From Jaltomata sinuosa (lineage: Eukaryota > Streptophyta > Magnoliopsida > Solanales > Solanaceae), in contig QJPP01000316.1 of NCBI GenBank assembly GCA_003996215.1, positions 1-64,000 of the forward strand: a stretch of 64,000 bases of DNA, written 5' to 3'. A model generated the notes under the pieces. That model had not been told where the DNA came from. It ran no database searches and was given only the letters and a program-made list of their open reading frames with translations. Below are positions 22,050 through 34,599 of the stretch, piece by piece. Position 1 is the first letter of the stretch. Every line of letters starts with the position of its first letter. The translations under genes and the position numbers were made by a program.

Positions 22050-24430
22050 GGGGTTTCAAAATTTACGTGAATTTAATAATTTATGTTTTTTTTTTTACAT
22101 CATATATAATACGATGCTAATTAAGTGTACCTCTCTAAGTGAGATTGGAAGTTCAGATCTTAACTATGTATGTTGTGTTATTTTATTTTCCTTTTGTTAG
22201 AATCGATTGACATATCTCTAAGTGGTTATTGGTGTTTTGTTGCGTTTTAATCAAATACAAGTTTCTTTTCCTTTCTTTTTTGTTTGGTTTAATTTTTCAA
22301 AATTTTCAAGTCCGAGATATTGAACTTCTTAGTTCTTGTCATCATAAAATTTTATATAATGAAAATTTTATATAATGAAACCAAATGTGTGTGTTAAAAC
22401 GAATAGTGGTGAATAATATTATTTTTAAAAGCTTAATGAGATCAATAGCACACTTATCTTCTCAAAATCTTGAATTCGTCTCAGTGCTAACAATTTATTA
22501 TTTTTCAGGTTTTCAACGATATAATTGTACGTCTGAATCTTATTTACGGGATCTTTTTTAAAGACATATACTTATTTTTCTCGAGAATTATTAAATGGAA
22601 ATATCATGAACACAATAATGAATCGATTGGACCACCTTATGCCACCCTCCAAATATAAAATATCCAATAACATTTTTTCTTTGTGCAAATAATAATGTGA
22701 CACATCTTTTTCCTTGTTCAAATCCAAAAACATTTGGGGCACAGATCTTCTTAATTAAGTTTCCTACTTTTTTTATATATTTTTATTATTACTTATTATT
22801 TTTTAATTAAATGTCCTACTTGCCTTCCATTTCAACTCTTTTAAAGATCATAATTTGTTAGGTTCATTATTGAAGTTGCGTTTACGTAATTGTAGTTTTG
22901 AATAGTTCATTTTTCAAATTATTAAGTGCATTTGTGCTTTATCATTTACGTACTACTTATTTATTTCCTTTTTAATTTAAGTTTTATTTATTTAAGTCTT
23001 GCACATATATAATATTGACACGTCAGTGACTTTAAAATTTCTTGCTAAAGGGATATCTATTGTATAATCACTATCATTAATTACGTACCTAACATTTGAA
23101 CCTATGTAAATTAATCCAATTAGGACTTATTTGTCTACAATATTTTGTGATCATATCGGGGGCCTAAAGTCAAACTCTAACGAGGGGCTTTAAATTTATA
23201 TATATATATACTTAAAATTTATTTTTCTAGCTTTTTGAGACACAAAATTACAAATAATTTTTTTTATAGTCAATATTTTCTACTAATTCTTTTTGAATTG
23301 ACAATATAGCTAATTCATTCAATCTCTCTTTAGACATGTTGATCTTTATATATAAAAATATGAAGACCCCATAATTATGGAGGGCCTAGACAATTGACTA
23401 AGTAGCCTAATGGATGAGACGCTCCTGAATTTAATAATTTTTAATTATATTTTATATTTATTAATTTTATAAAAAGGATAAACTATACATATCTGAATTA
23501 AGAAAATAAACGCTCTTAATTATTTTTTAATATGTTACATTTTTCGAAATAATGTCTGAATAATTAGATATCTATTTAGCTTTCTTATTTACCAATATTA
23601 TCTAACAATATTTGAAAATCTAAGCATTATTATAGCGAATATTTCTTCGACGCACATGCAGAGCCATGTCGTATTGATTGCTTATTTATATGCGTTTTTT
23701 TTTTTTGGGAGGGGGGGGGGGGGGGTTATCTGATATTTAGGGCCGATTGAATTTGAATTCGTCCAGGAAAAATATAAAGCAAAGGAGAAATCAGGATTGA
23801 AATTTATGAGTTCGGAATATCTTAAAATAAATAGGGTTGGGCCGAATCTGTATCTCTAAGATTAGGTGCTCCACCACTAGCCATATTAATAAAATACATG
23901 GTATATATGTTGAACGACTTCAACTAATTAAATAAAGAAGATTGGAGACCAAAGATACTCTACCCATCCTATTTTATGTGGTTTAATTTGTTGACTGAGT
24001 ATTAATTGGGTAGCAATAAATTGTCTTTGTAAATAATAAAATAAAGTTTTAAAAATTAAATTATTATTAAATATAAAAAAATATCATTTTTTTCCAGATC
24101 GGTTAAAAATTAGAATGTGCCAAACAAGTTAGGATGGAGGTTTGCACATGTGATTTGCTAGGTATAAGTTTAGAGAATTTTTAACTTGCTCGCATAAATT
24201 CTGTAGAATTAAGTTATGTGGCATAAGTTGTATAGTATTTTTATGACTTAGTTTCGCTAGGAATAAGTTTAGAGTATTTTTACCTTGCTCGATATGAGTT
24301 TTGTAGGAATTAAGGTATACCTTTTAAGGCATAACTTGTGTTTCATTATGATACAAAAATATGAACTTATGCCGAACAAAAAACGTTTGTTATTTCAGTG
24401 GCAGGAGTACTTTCGACTTATTTTTTACTT
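22050..24430. other. AT-rich spacer between LINE remnants and caleosin copy 2
   Basis: No gene is seen. It holds a T-run followed by a run of 15 G (about 23690-23725), a degenerate Stowaway-like element at 23957-24139 (ends 'catcctattttatg' and 'aagttaggatgga'), and a diverged direct duplication at about 24155-24355 around 'taagtttagagWatttttaMcttgctcg'. Bases 22735-22890 recur at 30390-30520. Confidence 0.55.
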
Positions 24431-24435
24431 AAAGT

Positions 24436-24520
24436 ATTGCAGCAACAACAACAACATATAAATCCAGTGAAATTTCACATAATGAAATCTGGGGACCAGA
24501 AAGGTAGCCCTAGACATCTC
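24436..24520 (-). mobile_element. LINE/SINE 3' tail fragment
   Basis: On the minus strand it reads 'aggtagccc'-type sequence, 'ggtccccagatttcattatg', 'tcactgg', then a TTG run (plus-strand 'caacaacaacaaca'). It matches the last 80 bases of the RTE LINE tail. Confidence 0.65.
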
Positions 24521-24717
24521 ACCTAATGAATTTACTTTAATAAAAAAGTCAAATAACATCATATAAATTGAGACAAAGATGATAATAACGAAATTATTCA
24601 TTTTTTACAACAAAGAATGAACTAAAAAATGTATCAAACAAGAACGGAAAAACAATAATAACAACAATAGTATAAACTAATTAAATAAATTTATTATAAT
24701 TATAATATATAATTAAT

Positions 24718-27700
24718 TCATTTTTTCCCCTTCATAGCAGCAATTTCTTTTGCCTTTTGTTCAAAAAGGGTTCCATCATAAACATCTTTTATTGCTTCTT
24801 TAGTCAATACACCATCCTTGTTTTTTCCCACATCAAATAGAACCGTCCAATCTGTTTTAGCATTAAGCCTACACAAAAAAAAAATTACCAATATTAATTT
24901 TACCATGAATTTTTCTCTCCATTAAAAGGAAATTAATTAAATGGCAGAATATATCAATAATTTCTTAAATTTATATATTTCATGTAGACGCTCAAATTAT
25001 GACATGTTCCAATTGATCAACACTTGTACACGTGATAAAATATACCTATTAGACATTTTCAGTTTAAATTTTGGAAAAGCTTATGTATGTGTTTTCACAC
25101 GCGCTCATTACATAGATAAGTCAACCACATAAAAGTTGCACCACAGAACACACTTGACGTTTAACGGGCTTATTAAGGATAATGTTGTATAACTATATAA
25201 AGAAGGTGATCTATATATTTTAAGTGGCTAACTTATCTATGTAATGGACGTTTGAACACGTGTGTAGAAGATTTTTCAAAATTTGAACCAAAAGAGTCTT
25301 GTCAGGAATAACACTTCATCATGCATGTGTCCAGACGACGCTCAATTAAAACGAATCATAGTTTGATTGTTTAAATGAAAATTACTGAAAAATTTAAGAA
25401 GTAATCGATGTATTAATCCGAAATGAAAAGAAGTATAAATAGTACCATCCAAAGTAGTCCTTAGGTTCTCTATTTTTCTTGAGCAATTCATCCACTTCCT
25501 CTGATGTTAAGTATTCTGAATTTGTATGTGCATACTTCTTGAAAATCTCCTCAAATTTCTCTTGCACAAACCTTCACAAGTAGGAACCACATTTAATAAT
25601 GATCGGAAAATAAGTGATTTCTGATTTATTTAATTTTGATATTTAATAAGTAAACAAAAAAATTATTCGATAGACATGTATTGGTGAAATAAGTGATTTT
25701 TTAGAAAAGGCCTAACTTTTGCCGTATAAATTAATGTGACTTTCCTGCAAAGTAATCTAAGAAAAATCTGTAAGTATCGTCTTAATGACTTGTTATATCT
25801 TTAAGAAGATTGTCCATATTTTTCCCAAATCTGTATACAAACATCTTCTTTAAGAAAAGTCGATTTCACACCTTAAGCCTTCTTCAATTTCGTTTTCCAT
25901 TTTATTAATATTTCTAGCAGAGAGTGGAGGTGGTGGCAATTAATAGCGGATGGGGGTGGGGTGGGGGGTGGGGGGAAGCAGCATGGGTAATTGGGACAGT
26001 ATGGTATGGGGTGTCAAATGACACCCATTTATCGAAAAATTACATTATCTATATGACAAGGTTAAAATTTTTGTTTGTACATATATACTATATGTTGATT
26101 TTCATTTTTTTTTAACTCCTGAATAAATTTTTACTCCACCATTGATCGAGTGTGCATGGTGAAAAGGAGATAATTGATATGAAATATTATTTACAAAACT
26201 TATTTTTTTTTACTCTTATCAGGAAGTTATTTTTTAAACTTATTTTTTTTAATCTTATCAGGAAGTCATTTTTCAAATTTTTAAGAAAATAGATATATAA
26301 TGAGAACCAATATTGTGTAAGGTTATTATATTTACCTTCCTTCAGAATCATAGGAATCAGAATCACTTCCATGCTTCCCAAATTTTATATTTTTAATCAC
26401 AATTGGAAACAGTGGATGTGGCCATTTTCCCTATTAACAAAACAAATAAATGAGGATTTAGCTATAAATTCAAAATAAATAAATATATATACTAAATACT
26501 AAATATTTACATTCACATGCCCCTTTCCATATTAAAGTACACTAAATAAACCAAAAAATTAAAATATTTACACACGCATGCCCCTTCCCATATTAATTCC
26601 TTTAATATCCATTCAAAAAATACTATTTAATCGTAATACCTCCATAAGTGCACAACATTCATTTGCCTTAAATGTGGCGCCGAATTCTGCCGCAAGTTGC
26701 GGCGCCGTATATTACTCGTATTTAATTAAATTGAGATAAATAAAACAAAATAATAATAATAATATTAAAAACAAAAAAAAATTATAAGATTAAAATTTTT
26801 TCCTTCATTTCTTTAAATCTCGTGTCGAGTAAAAAATATTATAGTTATTATTAACTAGCAAAACGATTATGGCCTCTTCACTAATGTATTTCCTTTCATA
26901 CTTACTTTAAAGTGTTTTACTTGAGTTGAGAGTCTATCGAAAATAGTTTTTCTACCTTCACAAGATAAGCATAAGGTTTATGTATACACCATCTTTTAAA
27001 CTAGCAAAACGTACGTAAATAGTTTAAGAGGGTTTTTATTTAACTCTAAAATATTGAATTCATCTGTATATAATTTCGCACCAGACAGAGATCCTAGATT
27101 CAAATCTCAACATAATTAAATAAAAATATATAACTCGAGATTCGACTTACGGGTCGGGTCTTGCCACTGGTAACAAGATGGATGAGAACAGCAGCCAAAA
27201 GTGAACGAAAAACACTACGTCCCAATTTTCTGAAACCTAGAAAATGATAAACCATAAATAAGAAAATATGAAAGAAAAAATAAAAATTTAAGTACCATAA
27301 AATTAGAAGAAAATATCAAATTTACTTTAAGAAAAATTAATTAAATTAATAAAAATGCAAACCTTGATATGTTTCCGAAGGGTATATAATTCCATCTTTG
27401 TTGATATCAAAGAACATTACATGCTTTTGTAAAGGGGTCAACTCATCATGGTTTCTAATTTCTGCAGCCAAAAATATAATATGTTTTTCTCAATATATAA
27501 ATCCTTTTTTCTCTGTGTTATTTGTGTTGGTGAAAATATAAGAAAATATCTTCAGATTAAGGCGCAAATATTTCACTCTTTTTAAGAAGATTCAAGCAAT
27601 GTTTGTGAGAATAGAATCATAATTAGCAAAGGCGAAATGACAGTTTCCTTTACGGTTAGACAGTAAATAAGTGACAGTTTTGCTTATAATTTTGATATCT

Positions 27701-28300
27701 TCAGATTAAGGCGTAAATATATTGATTTTCTTAAGGAGGTTCAAGCCGTGCATAGTATCAACATTGTAAGAATAGAATCATGAGCAAAGGCGCAATGACA
27801 ATTTCTCTTACAATTCGACAGAACTCAATATCTTTTATCTAATGACCCTTAACTTACATATTAAAAATCTACTTAACATATCTAAGTAAATTATCCTAAA
27901 TTTATAAATAAAATTAGCTACGAAATTCATTAGTAATCCATGGATAAATAAATCATAGCTATAAGATTAAAATGCTAGTGAATTAGGAATTAGCTAGGAT
28001 ATCTCTGATCTATCGCTAAATAACTTATAGTTAACAAGATCTTTTTTATATCGTCAATAATCCAACACTAAACAAGATTAACAACGATTTTTTGTTGTTT
28101 AACAACATAAGTTGTACATCGCTAATTCCTTTCTTACTATGCGGGCCGGGGTGGTGCGGGTTAAAATCTTTGCAGGTTGAAGTCGAACTAGCCCCGCAAC
28201 CACCTCGCCCCATTGCCATCTCTAAGTGTGTGTGTGAGAGAGAAAAAAATAGAGAGATATGCATACCATCATCAAGTTGAGTACTGCTTGAAGAACCCAT
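24718..28300 (-). CDS. Caleosin / peroxygenase, copy 2 (six exons)
   Basis: Coding exons on the minus strand: 28267-28300, 27363-27461, 27151-27236, 26336-26430, 25446-25571 and 24718-24868. The joined frame is 196 codons plus TGA. Intron phases equal those of copy 1, and the protein is clearly its closest relative in the window. Key features: EF-hand loop 'DINKDGIIYPSE', histidines in 'LQKHVMFFD' and 'GKHGSDSD', hydrophobic 'FRSLLAAVLIHLV', and proline knot 'PGKWPHPLFP'. Differences from copy 1 include Ser for Trp in the EF loop, one extra Asp in the N terminus, 'FVQEKFEE' for 'FVPEKFEE', and a different last few residues ('AAMKGKK'). Introns are shorter than in the other copies because they lack most inserted elements. 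Expected to act at lipid droplets or ER as a calcium- and heme-binding protein; activity is inferred. Confidence 0.93.
26905..27000 (+). mobile_element. Decayed LINE/SINE tail in intron 3 of caleosin copy 2
   Basis: 'gagttgagagtctatcgaaa', 'tttttctaccttcacaa' and 'gtatacaccatc' follow the order of the RTE LINE 3' tail. Strongly diverged. Confidence 0.55.
27540..27820 (-). repeat. Duplicated segment in intron 1 of caleosin copy 2
   Basis: Two diverged direct copies with 'atatcttcagattaaggcg', 'tttgtgagaatagaatcat' and 'gagcaaaggcg'-type blocks, equivalent to 13530-13810 in copy 1. Confidence 0.7.
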
Positions 28301-28425
28301 TGAATCAAATGGCAAATACTTAGAAAAAATTTCCTTTGTAGAAGGAAAAAGGAAAGAGATATTAAGTAGAAGAAAGAAAGAGAAAGAATGGGAATTTCAA
28401 TACTCTTTTGTTTGAATGGAAACCA

Positions 28426-28433
28426 TATATATA
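28426..28433 (-). promoter_or_regulatory. Possible TATA box, caleosin copy 2
   Basis: TATATATA on the minus strand about 126 bases upstream of the ATG, aligned with TATTTATA of copy 1. Confidence 0.5.
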
Positions 28434-28709
28434 GGAAGTATCGGTTCAATGCGAGTATCGAATATCTAGCGAAAACAGAATAAAAAGAATTTTATATATT
28501 ATTATGTAAGTAGTAAGAAAGAGAGAAACTTTTCTACCTAATTTTCGTGCACTAAACAAGGAAAAAAGTTGGACTTTTAATATATTTCTCTTATATACTA
28601 CTTTCCAAATTTAGAAATTAAAATACTCTTATCTCTTTCCTTTTTTCTTCTTCTTATTAAATGATTGTATAGTTTCAATGAACTTGAAAAATAATTTGTA
28701 AAATAAGTA

Positions 28710-28970
28710 GTCAATGCTTTTTCTATTTCAAATTAATTAACCTGTTTTAATTTGGTATAAAATTTAAAAAAATAAAAAAGATTTTTGAATTTTATAGTCT
28801 TAAATTAAAGATATATCAAACGTACTAAAATGTCTTTTAATCTTGTGATCTTAAATATGACACGTGAAAAGTTGAAACTAAAGAGTTGCTAAAAATGAAA
28901 AAAAGTCATTCTTTTTAATATGGACTAAAAAGAAAAGTAGGTCAAATAAATGAAAACAGATAGAGTATTA
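28710..28970 (-). mobile_element. Stowaway-like MITE, family A
   Basis: Reverse-orientation copy of the element at 55281: 'aatcttgtgatcttaaatat', 'gacacgtgaaaagttgaaac', 'taaagagttgctaaaaatga'. The ends are imperfect. It lies about 410 bases upstream of the caleosin copy 2 ATG. Confidence 0.7.
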
Positions 28971-29299
28971 AACATCAACCAAGAAAGAAAATTTATTTTT
29001 TTCTTAATATGTTAACGTAAATAATAGAAAGAAAAAAATATTTAATATTATAGAGAAGTAAAAGTGAAGAACTAAATATTTTATTTTGAATGCGGGGAGA
29101 AAACGTAGGGGTTCGTTGTAGAGTCGACGAAAGATATTTTAAGTTATATAATGAGTAAGTCCCAATCCCTTTTTTTTAAAGAAACATTAATTAATAATGT
29201 GAACTGTTTATTAGTTGTGTGAATATGGCAGTTGGCACACACCACAACATTACAATTATTGGGCATTATAAAAAAGAGTTTATGATAAAAAAAATATCT

Positions 29300-29545
29300 A
29301 AATCATTATTTTTTAAGTTTTAATTTATTTGATCTATTTTGATTTGATATATAGTTTTAAAAAAATTGAATCTTATAATTTTAAATTAAAGATATATCAA
29401 ATATATCAAAATGCTCTTTAATCTTATGATCTTAAACATATCACGTGAAAAGTTAAAATTAAAAATTTACTAAAAAGAGAAAAAATCATTCTTTTTGAAC
29501 GGATTAAAAAAAAATAAGTTAAGCAAATTGAAAGAGGAGAGAAGA
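29300..29545 (-). mobile_element. Stowaway-like MITE, family A (degenerate)
   Basis: Second reverse copy: 'ttaaagatatatcaaatata', 'aatcttatgatcttaaacat', 'cacgtgaaaagttaaaatta'. It lies 330 bases from the preceding copy. Confidence 0.65.
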
Positions 29546-29549
29546 TCTA

Positions 29550-31130
29550 CTTAAATTCTCACTTTCTTTGTATTAAGATACATTTTGATGTTAAGTAGGC
29601 TAAATACCTTTTTCGCTTTGATAAAGAAAATAATTTAAAATATATTATGCGTATACACGTGCTTATACTATGCAAAAAAAGAAAAAAAATTAATATCTTA
29701 TTTAATTTAATTTCTTTCATATACAAAATTGATCAAATCTCATCGTTTCTCAGATTTCAAATACAACAAATTACAAATTCAATATTCTGAGTAATATTTC
29801 ATACGCCCTTTGTGTATATTAAATGTAAAGGACATTTTCAGTTATAAAATGGATTTATCATGCACCATTATATACTACAGATAATAAAATAATTTTTTTA
29901 TCATCCATAAAAAGGCAGAGACTTGAGATACAATGAAATTCGATCCGTTGATTTATACATGAAAGAATGAAATAAAAATAAGGACTTTAAATCCCTTTCT
30001 TTTGTTTTTTTAAATCTAGTATAGGCACGTTTATGCATATGATATTTTTTAAACTTATTTCTTATCAAATAATAATTAGTGAATGAGATAAATAATACAA
30101 AGTCTCGTCTCAGAAAGTTAATGACATTTATTGAGTACATCATTGTTGGTCACAAAGAAGTGTCACTTCGATCATCACCTTGTTTATGCCTAACTTAAAG
30201 TAGTTCGATTGATTGACTACGTAAATTTTCATTTTATTAGTTAAAATTTTAATTTTCTGCCTTGTAATTCTCTCCCCTGTTTCCTCTTCCCGTATCCTCA
30301 ATTTTTTTCTTCTTAAAAAAGAATGTGTATGCATTGACTAAATCAGATTCTTACGTATATATGACTGTATTGTTGAAATCCTGTGAAGCAATTATTTGGC
30401 AGACCTTCTTAATTAAGTTTGTTTAATTATTTATTTATTCCTACTTGCGTTTCATTTGAGCTTTTCAAGTTCATATTTGTTGTAATGTTCATTGAAGTTG
30501 CGTTTAAGTAAAATAATAACGATAATATATTTAGTATAATTTTATAAGTGGAGTCTAAAAAGAATATTGATAGATACGTATGTTGTACGCAATACATCAT
30601 TATCTTGTGAAAGTAAAGATGTTGTTTTTAATAAATCCTCGAGCAAGAGAAGTCATACTAAAATAATAGATGAAAGCAAATAAAGCAAATAAATCAAGTA
30701 TATAAAACAAATACAATAGTGAAGAAGTCATACTGAAATAACAGATAAAAGAGTGTACCGCAAAACAAGTAATATGATAATTGAAGCAAAGTAAACTAAG
30801 AAACAACAATAAACTAAAATCAAAGAATAAGCTAGTAAGAAAATAATAAAAACAATACTAATAAAAAAAACTAAACAACGCTTAGCTAGCTACTGACTAC
30901 TACCTCTCTATCTTAATACTCAATCTCTATATCTTTCTAATCATAGGAAATTTAACCACTTAGTTTGAATAAAATCTGAAAATACTTATCACTTCCATAT
31001 GTATAATAATGAAATCAATCGACATCTTATTTGTGTGTTTGTGTTTATTATATTCAATTAAATAACAATTGTATATATACATTTAATTTTATATTATATG
31101 GTGAAGCTTCTGAACTCTTTGCTTTGGGAT
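29550..31130. other. Intergenic DNA with remnant of a caleosin 3' flank
   Basis: No gene recognised. Bases 30390-30520 resemble 22735-22890 (left of copy 2), with 'cttaattaagtt', 'cctacttgc' and 'attgaagttgcgttta' in order. Bases 30640-30885 resemble 7930-8140 (3' of copy 1), sharing 'aaatcaaagaata' and 'taataaaaacaatactaat'. The rest is AT-rich spacer. Confidence 0.5.
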
Positions 31131-31138
31131 TATCTAAT

Positions 31139-33237
31139 TTTAAAGTTATAACATGTTGGTATTGTCACAATTCACACCTACAGCAGCCGGGCAGCCACAA
31201 GGGTTTGCTTTGAAAGACCAAAAGGAAAAAAAAAAGTAGAAGAAAATATTACTCGTTAATCAGAGGTCTCGTATTCAAAATTTAAGTATAAAAAATTTTT
31301 GTTAGAAAACGCTTTCTTCTTAAATAGATCTTATGCGGTGTGAGTTCAAATTAGCGGGGGCTTCAATCGTCCCTAATATAGTACTTCGATTAACTTTATA
31401 TTAGGGGCGAGCATAAATCAATGAAAATTAAATCAAAATTTATCGTATCGAAGTTTGATTACCTGAAAGTTTGATATTTGATATCTATTTTAAAGTTAAA
31501 ACATGGCGGTATTGTCACAATTCACACCATGAGCAGCCAGGCAGCCACACAAGGGTTTGCTTTGAAAGACCAAATGAAAAAAAAGTAGAATAAAATATTA
31601 CTCGTTAATCAGAGGTTTCATGTTCGAGGTTTGAGTATAGAAAAATTTTGTTAGAAAGCGCTTTCTTCTTAAATAAATCTTACACCATGTGAATTCAAAT
31701 TAGTCCGGGCTTCAATCGTCCCTAATATAGTAATTTGATTGACTTTATATTAGGGGCGAGCATATATCAACGAGAACCGAATTAAAGTTTATCATATCAA
31801 AGTTTGATTATATGAAAATTTGATATTTGATATCTATTTTAAAGTTAAAATATGTCGGTATTGTCACAACTCACACCAGCAGCCAGGCAGCCACACAAGG
31901 GTTTGCTTTGAAAAACCAAAAGAATAAAAAAAGTAGAATAAAAAAACTATAGGTTAATTTATTTGGTCAATTGCTTGGGATGTAAATGTTTGAAAGTGTT
32001 TTGTTTAGACCCAAGACTTGGTGTCGTTTGGCCATGAGAACAAAAAATTATTTTACTTTTTTGGAATTTTCAAAGTTGGAGTTGGAGTTGTGTTTGATCA
32101 TAACTTTTGCAATAATTATCTAGATTTTAAATATATATTTTAAAAGAACATAAAATATGATTTAAAAATGAAATATAATTTAAATGGGGTTATTTTATGA
32201 AAATAAAAATTTAGGATTTTTTCAACAAAAAAAAATAATTAAAAAGTGAAAAAAGTGAGTTGGAAAAAAGTGAGTGTTTTCACTTTTCCAAATACAATTT
32301 CGGAGTTGTATTTGGAATTTTTATGGCCAAACACTATTTCCAGAAAAAAGTGAAATAATTTTTCGGAATAAAGTAAAAAATTCTCATGGCCTAACGCCTA
32401 CTTAATCAACAAGGGTCGTGGTTGGATGAATAAGATTTCTTCACTTTTAATTAAAAGTCTCGTGTTCGAGGCCAGACCATAAGTATAGAAAAACATCTTG
32501 TTAGAGAACATTTTCTTTTTAAATAGGTCTTACGCGATATGAATCGAAATTAATCGATGTTTTAATGCAGATACCGAACAGTACAAGTAGGATTATAACC
32601 GTCCCTAATATAATACTTTGATTGACATTATATTAGGGACATGCATAAATCAACGAGAACCAAATTAAAATTTATTGGATCGAAGTTTGATTACCTGGAA
32701 GTTTGGTATATGATATTTATTTTAAAGTTAAAACATGTTGGTGTTATTGCAAACGCACAATGCAGCCAGGCAGCCACACAAGGGTTTGCTTTGAAAGACC
32801 AAAAGAAAAAAAAAAGTAGAATAAAATAAACTACTATAAGTTAATTTATTTGGTCAATTGCTTGGGATGTAAATGTTTGAAAGTGTTTAGTTTAAGACCA
32901 TAGACGTAAACGAGGGTCGTGGTTGGATGGACAGAATTCTTTCATTTTTAATTAGACGTTTCGTGTTTGAGACTTGCGTATAGAATTTTTTTTATTAGTG
33001 AGCGCTTTCTTCTTAAATAGGCCTTACACAATGTAAATTTAAATTAATTAAGGCTTCAATGCAAATATCAAATACTAAAATTAGGATTATAATTGTTCCT
33101 AACATAGTACTTCGATTGACTTTATATTAGGTGCCGGCATAAATTAACGAGAACCAAAATATTGAATCGAATCAAAATTTATCGTATCGGAGTTTGATTA
33201 CCTGAAACTTTGATATTTGATATCTATTTTTCATTAT
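31139..33237. repeat. Four tandem copies of a 352- to 520-bp repeat
   Basis: Copies at about 31139-31490, 31491-31840, 31841-32714 and 32715-33237 share 'aaagttaaaacatg', 'cagcca(c)gcagccaca', 'aagggtttgctttgaaagac', 'gctttcttcttaaata' and 'gaagtttgattacctg'. Copies 1 and 2 lack a block that copies 3 and 4 keep (starting 'ttaatttatttggtcaattg'). Copy 3 is enlarged by a MITE at 32021-32398. The phrases 'tctcgtgttcgag' and 'gtgYgaRttcaaatta' are typical of tRNA-like or low-copy plant repeats, but no functional unit is recognised. Confidence 0.85.
32021..32398. mobile_element. MITE, family C, inside the tandem repeat
   Basis: Inverted ends 'gtcgtttggccatgagaa' and 'ttctcatggcctaacgcc'. The interior is A-rich with pairing 'aattttt' blocks. 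Copy 4 of the host repeat lacks it and gives a near-empty site ('catagacgtaaacgagggtc'). A relative is at 34287-34581. Confidence 0.75.
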
Positions 33238-33889
33238 AGATCATCCAATTGAACTTTGTAAATATCGCGTAGAATACATACGGTCACTCTTAATGAATTG
33301 TTTACCATATATATGATAATATTAACGAGTAATTTGGATGTTTTGATTGACCTATGCTAACAAATTCATAATGTTAGGGTTTGAGAGTGAAAATTTAACC
33401 TCTATAATATGATTTATCTAAAAACTAACATGTCAAATATTGAACAAATTATGAACATATCTTGTCAAAATATTTTTTTCCTTCAATATATATTACACAT
33501 TTATTATTTGTAATACAAATACATATTGAGTAATTATATATGCACTAGAAAATCATATTACTTGTATATAACGTTAGTACGAATATTAATTTATTCTTTG
33601 AAGCAGAATACACATGTATTTCAAATTTTGAAGCCATTTGAAAAAATTAGAGCAATTCTGATTAATTTTTTTTTGTCAATCAAGCATAAGTTGTGAACAT
33701 AAATTAATTTTGTCTACAAAACAAAAGTTCAAGATATTTCAAAATAGTGAGCCTGCTAAATTGACCACAAAGTCTATCTTAAGACAATATATTTGATGGA
33801 CAACATAAGTTCTTCTCAACGATTTTTTAAACTTAAGATTATTTATTAAAATATTTATTAAGTTGGAATAAAAATTCAAGATCGGACAA

Positions 33890-34120
33890 TTATAGGAACA
33901 CCACGTGTCATTTCTTATGCAGAAATAATTGTTGGGTCTGCGAACAAAAGTCCCACATTGGTAGCTGAAAGGATTGAGAAGCTACATATAAGGTGTAAGA
34001 TATCTTAATAGTATGAATTTTTTTAGAGAAACCGTGCAAGCTTGACCCAAAATGAACAATATCACACCATGTCAAAGTATTTTTAGGCTATCCAAGCCCA
34101 ACAACAACAATGAAGCTAGA
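33890..34120. repeat. Possible LTR/TRIM remnant
   Basis: 'aaaagtcccacattggtagc', 'gagaagctacatataagg' and 'gaacaatatcacaccatg' resemble wording common in plant LTR or TRIM terminal repeats. Ends and target duplication were not found. Confidence 0.35.
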
Positions 34121-34286
34121 CTTGCAGATCTGGCCTATATTACACTTATTTAGTTTGTAACCATAACCTCCCTTTCCAGCTAAATTACATTGGTGGAAGT
34201 AGCCACAAGAGATTATTTTTGCAAATGTAACCATTCTAACCACAAGCCACGCTATACTTGCAGATCAAACATCTTAGATAACCTAA

Positions 34287-34581
34287 GGCCCGTTTGGTCA
34301 TGAAAATTGTGAAATTTGAAAAACATAATTTTTATTCTCAAAGTGAAAAATAATTTTAAAAATTAAAATTATATTTGGCTATGACTATAAATTGAAGTTG
34401 TTTTTGAATTTTGTTGAGTGATTCGAAGTGAAAAAAAGTAAAAATAACTTCTTGATATTTTTCAACTTTCGAAATTCAACTTGAAGTTGAATTCCAAATA
34501 TTTTCAAAATTTTATGAGCGAATATGATTTCCAGAATTCAACTCCCGAAAAAAATAAAAACTATTCATGGCAAAACGACCA
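34287..34581. mobile_element. MITE, family C
   Basis: Ends 'ggcccgtttggtcatgaaaa' and 'ctattcatggcaaaacgacc' are inverted copies. The interior carries matching 'gaagttg' and 'gaattc' blocks. Same family as 32021-32398. Confidence 0.75.
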
Positions 34582-34599
34582 CCAAGTGTTGGCCTTCTT

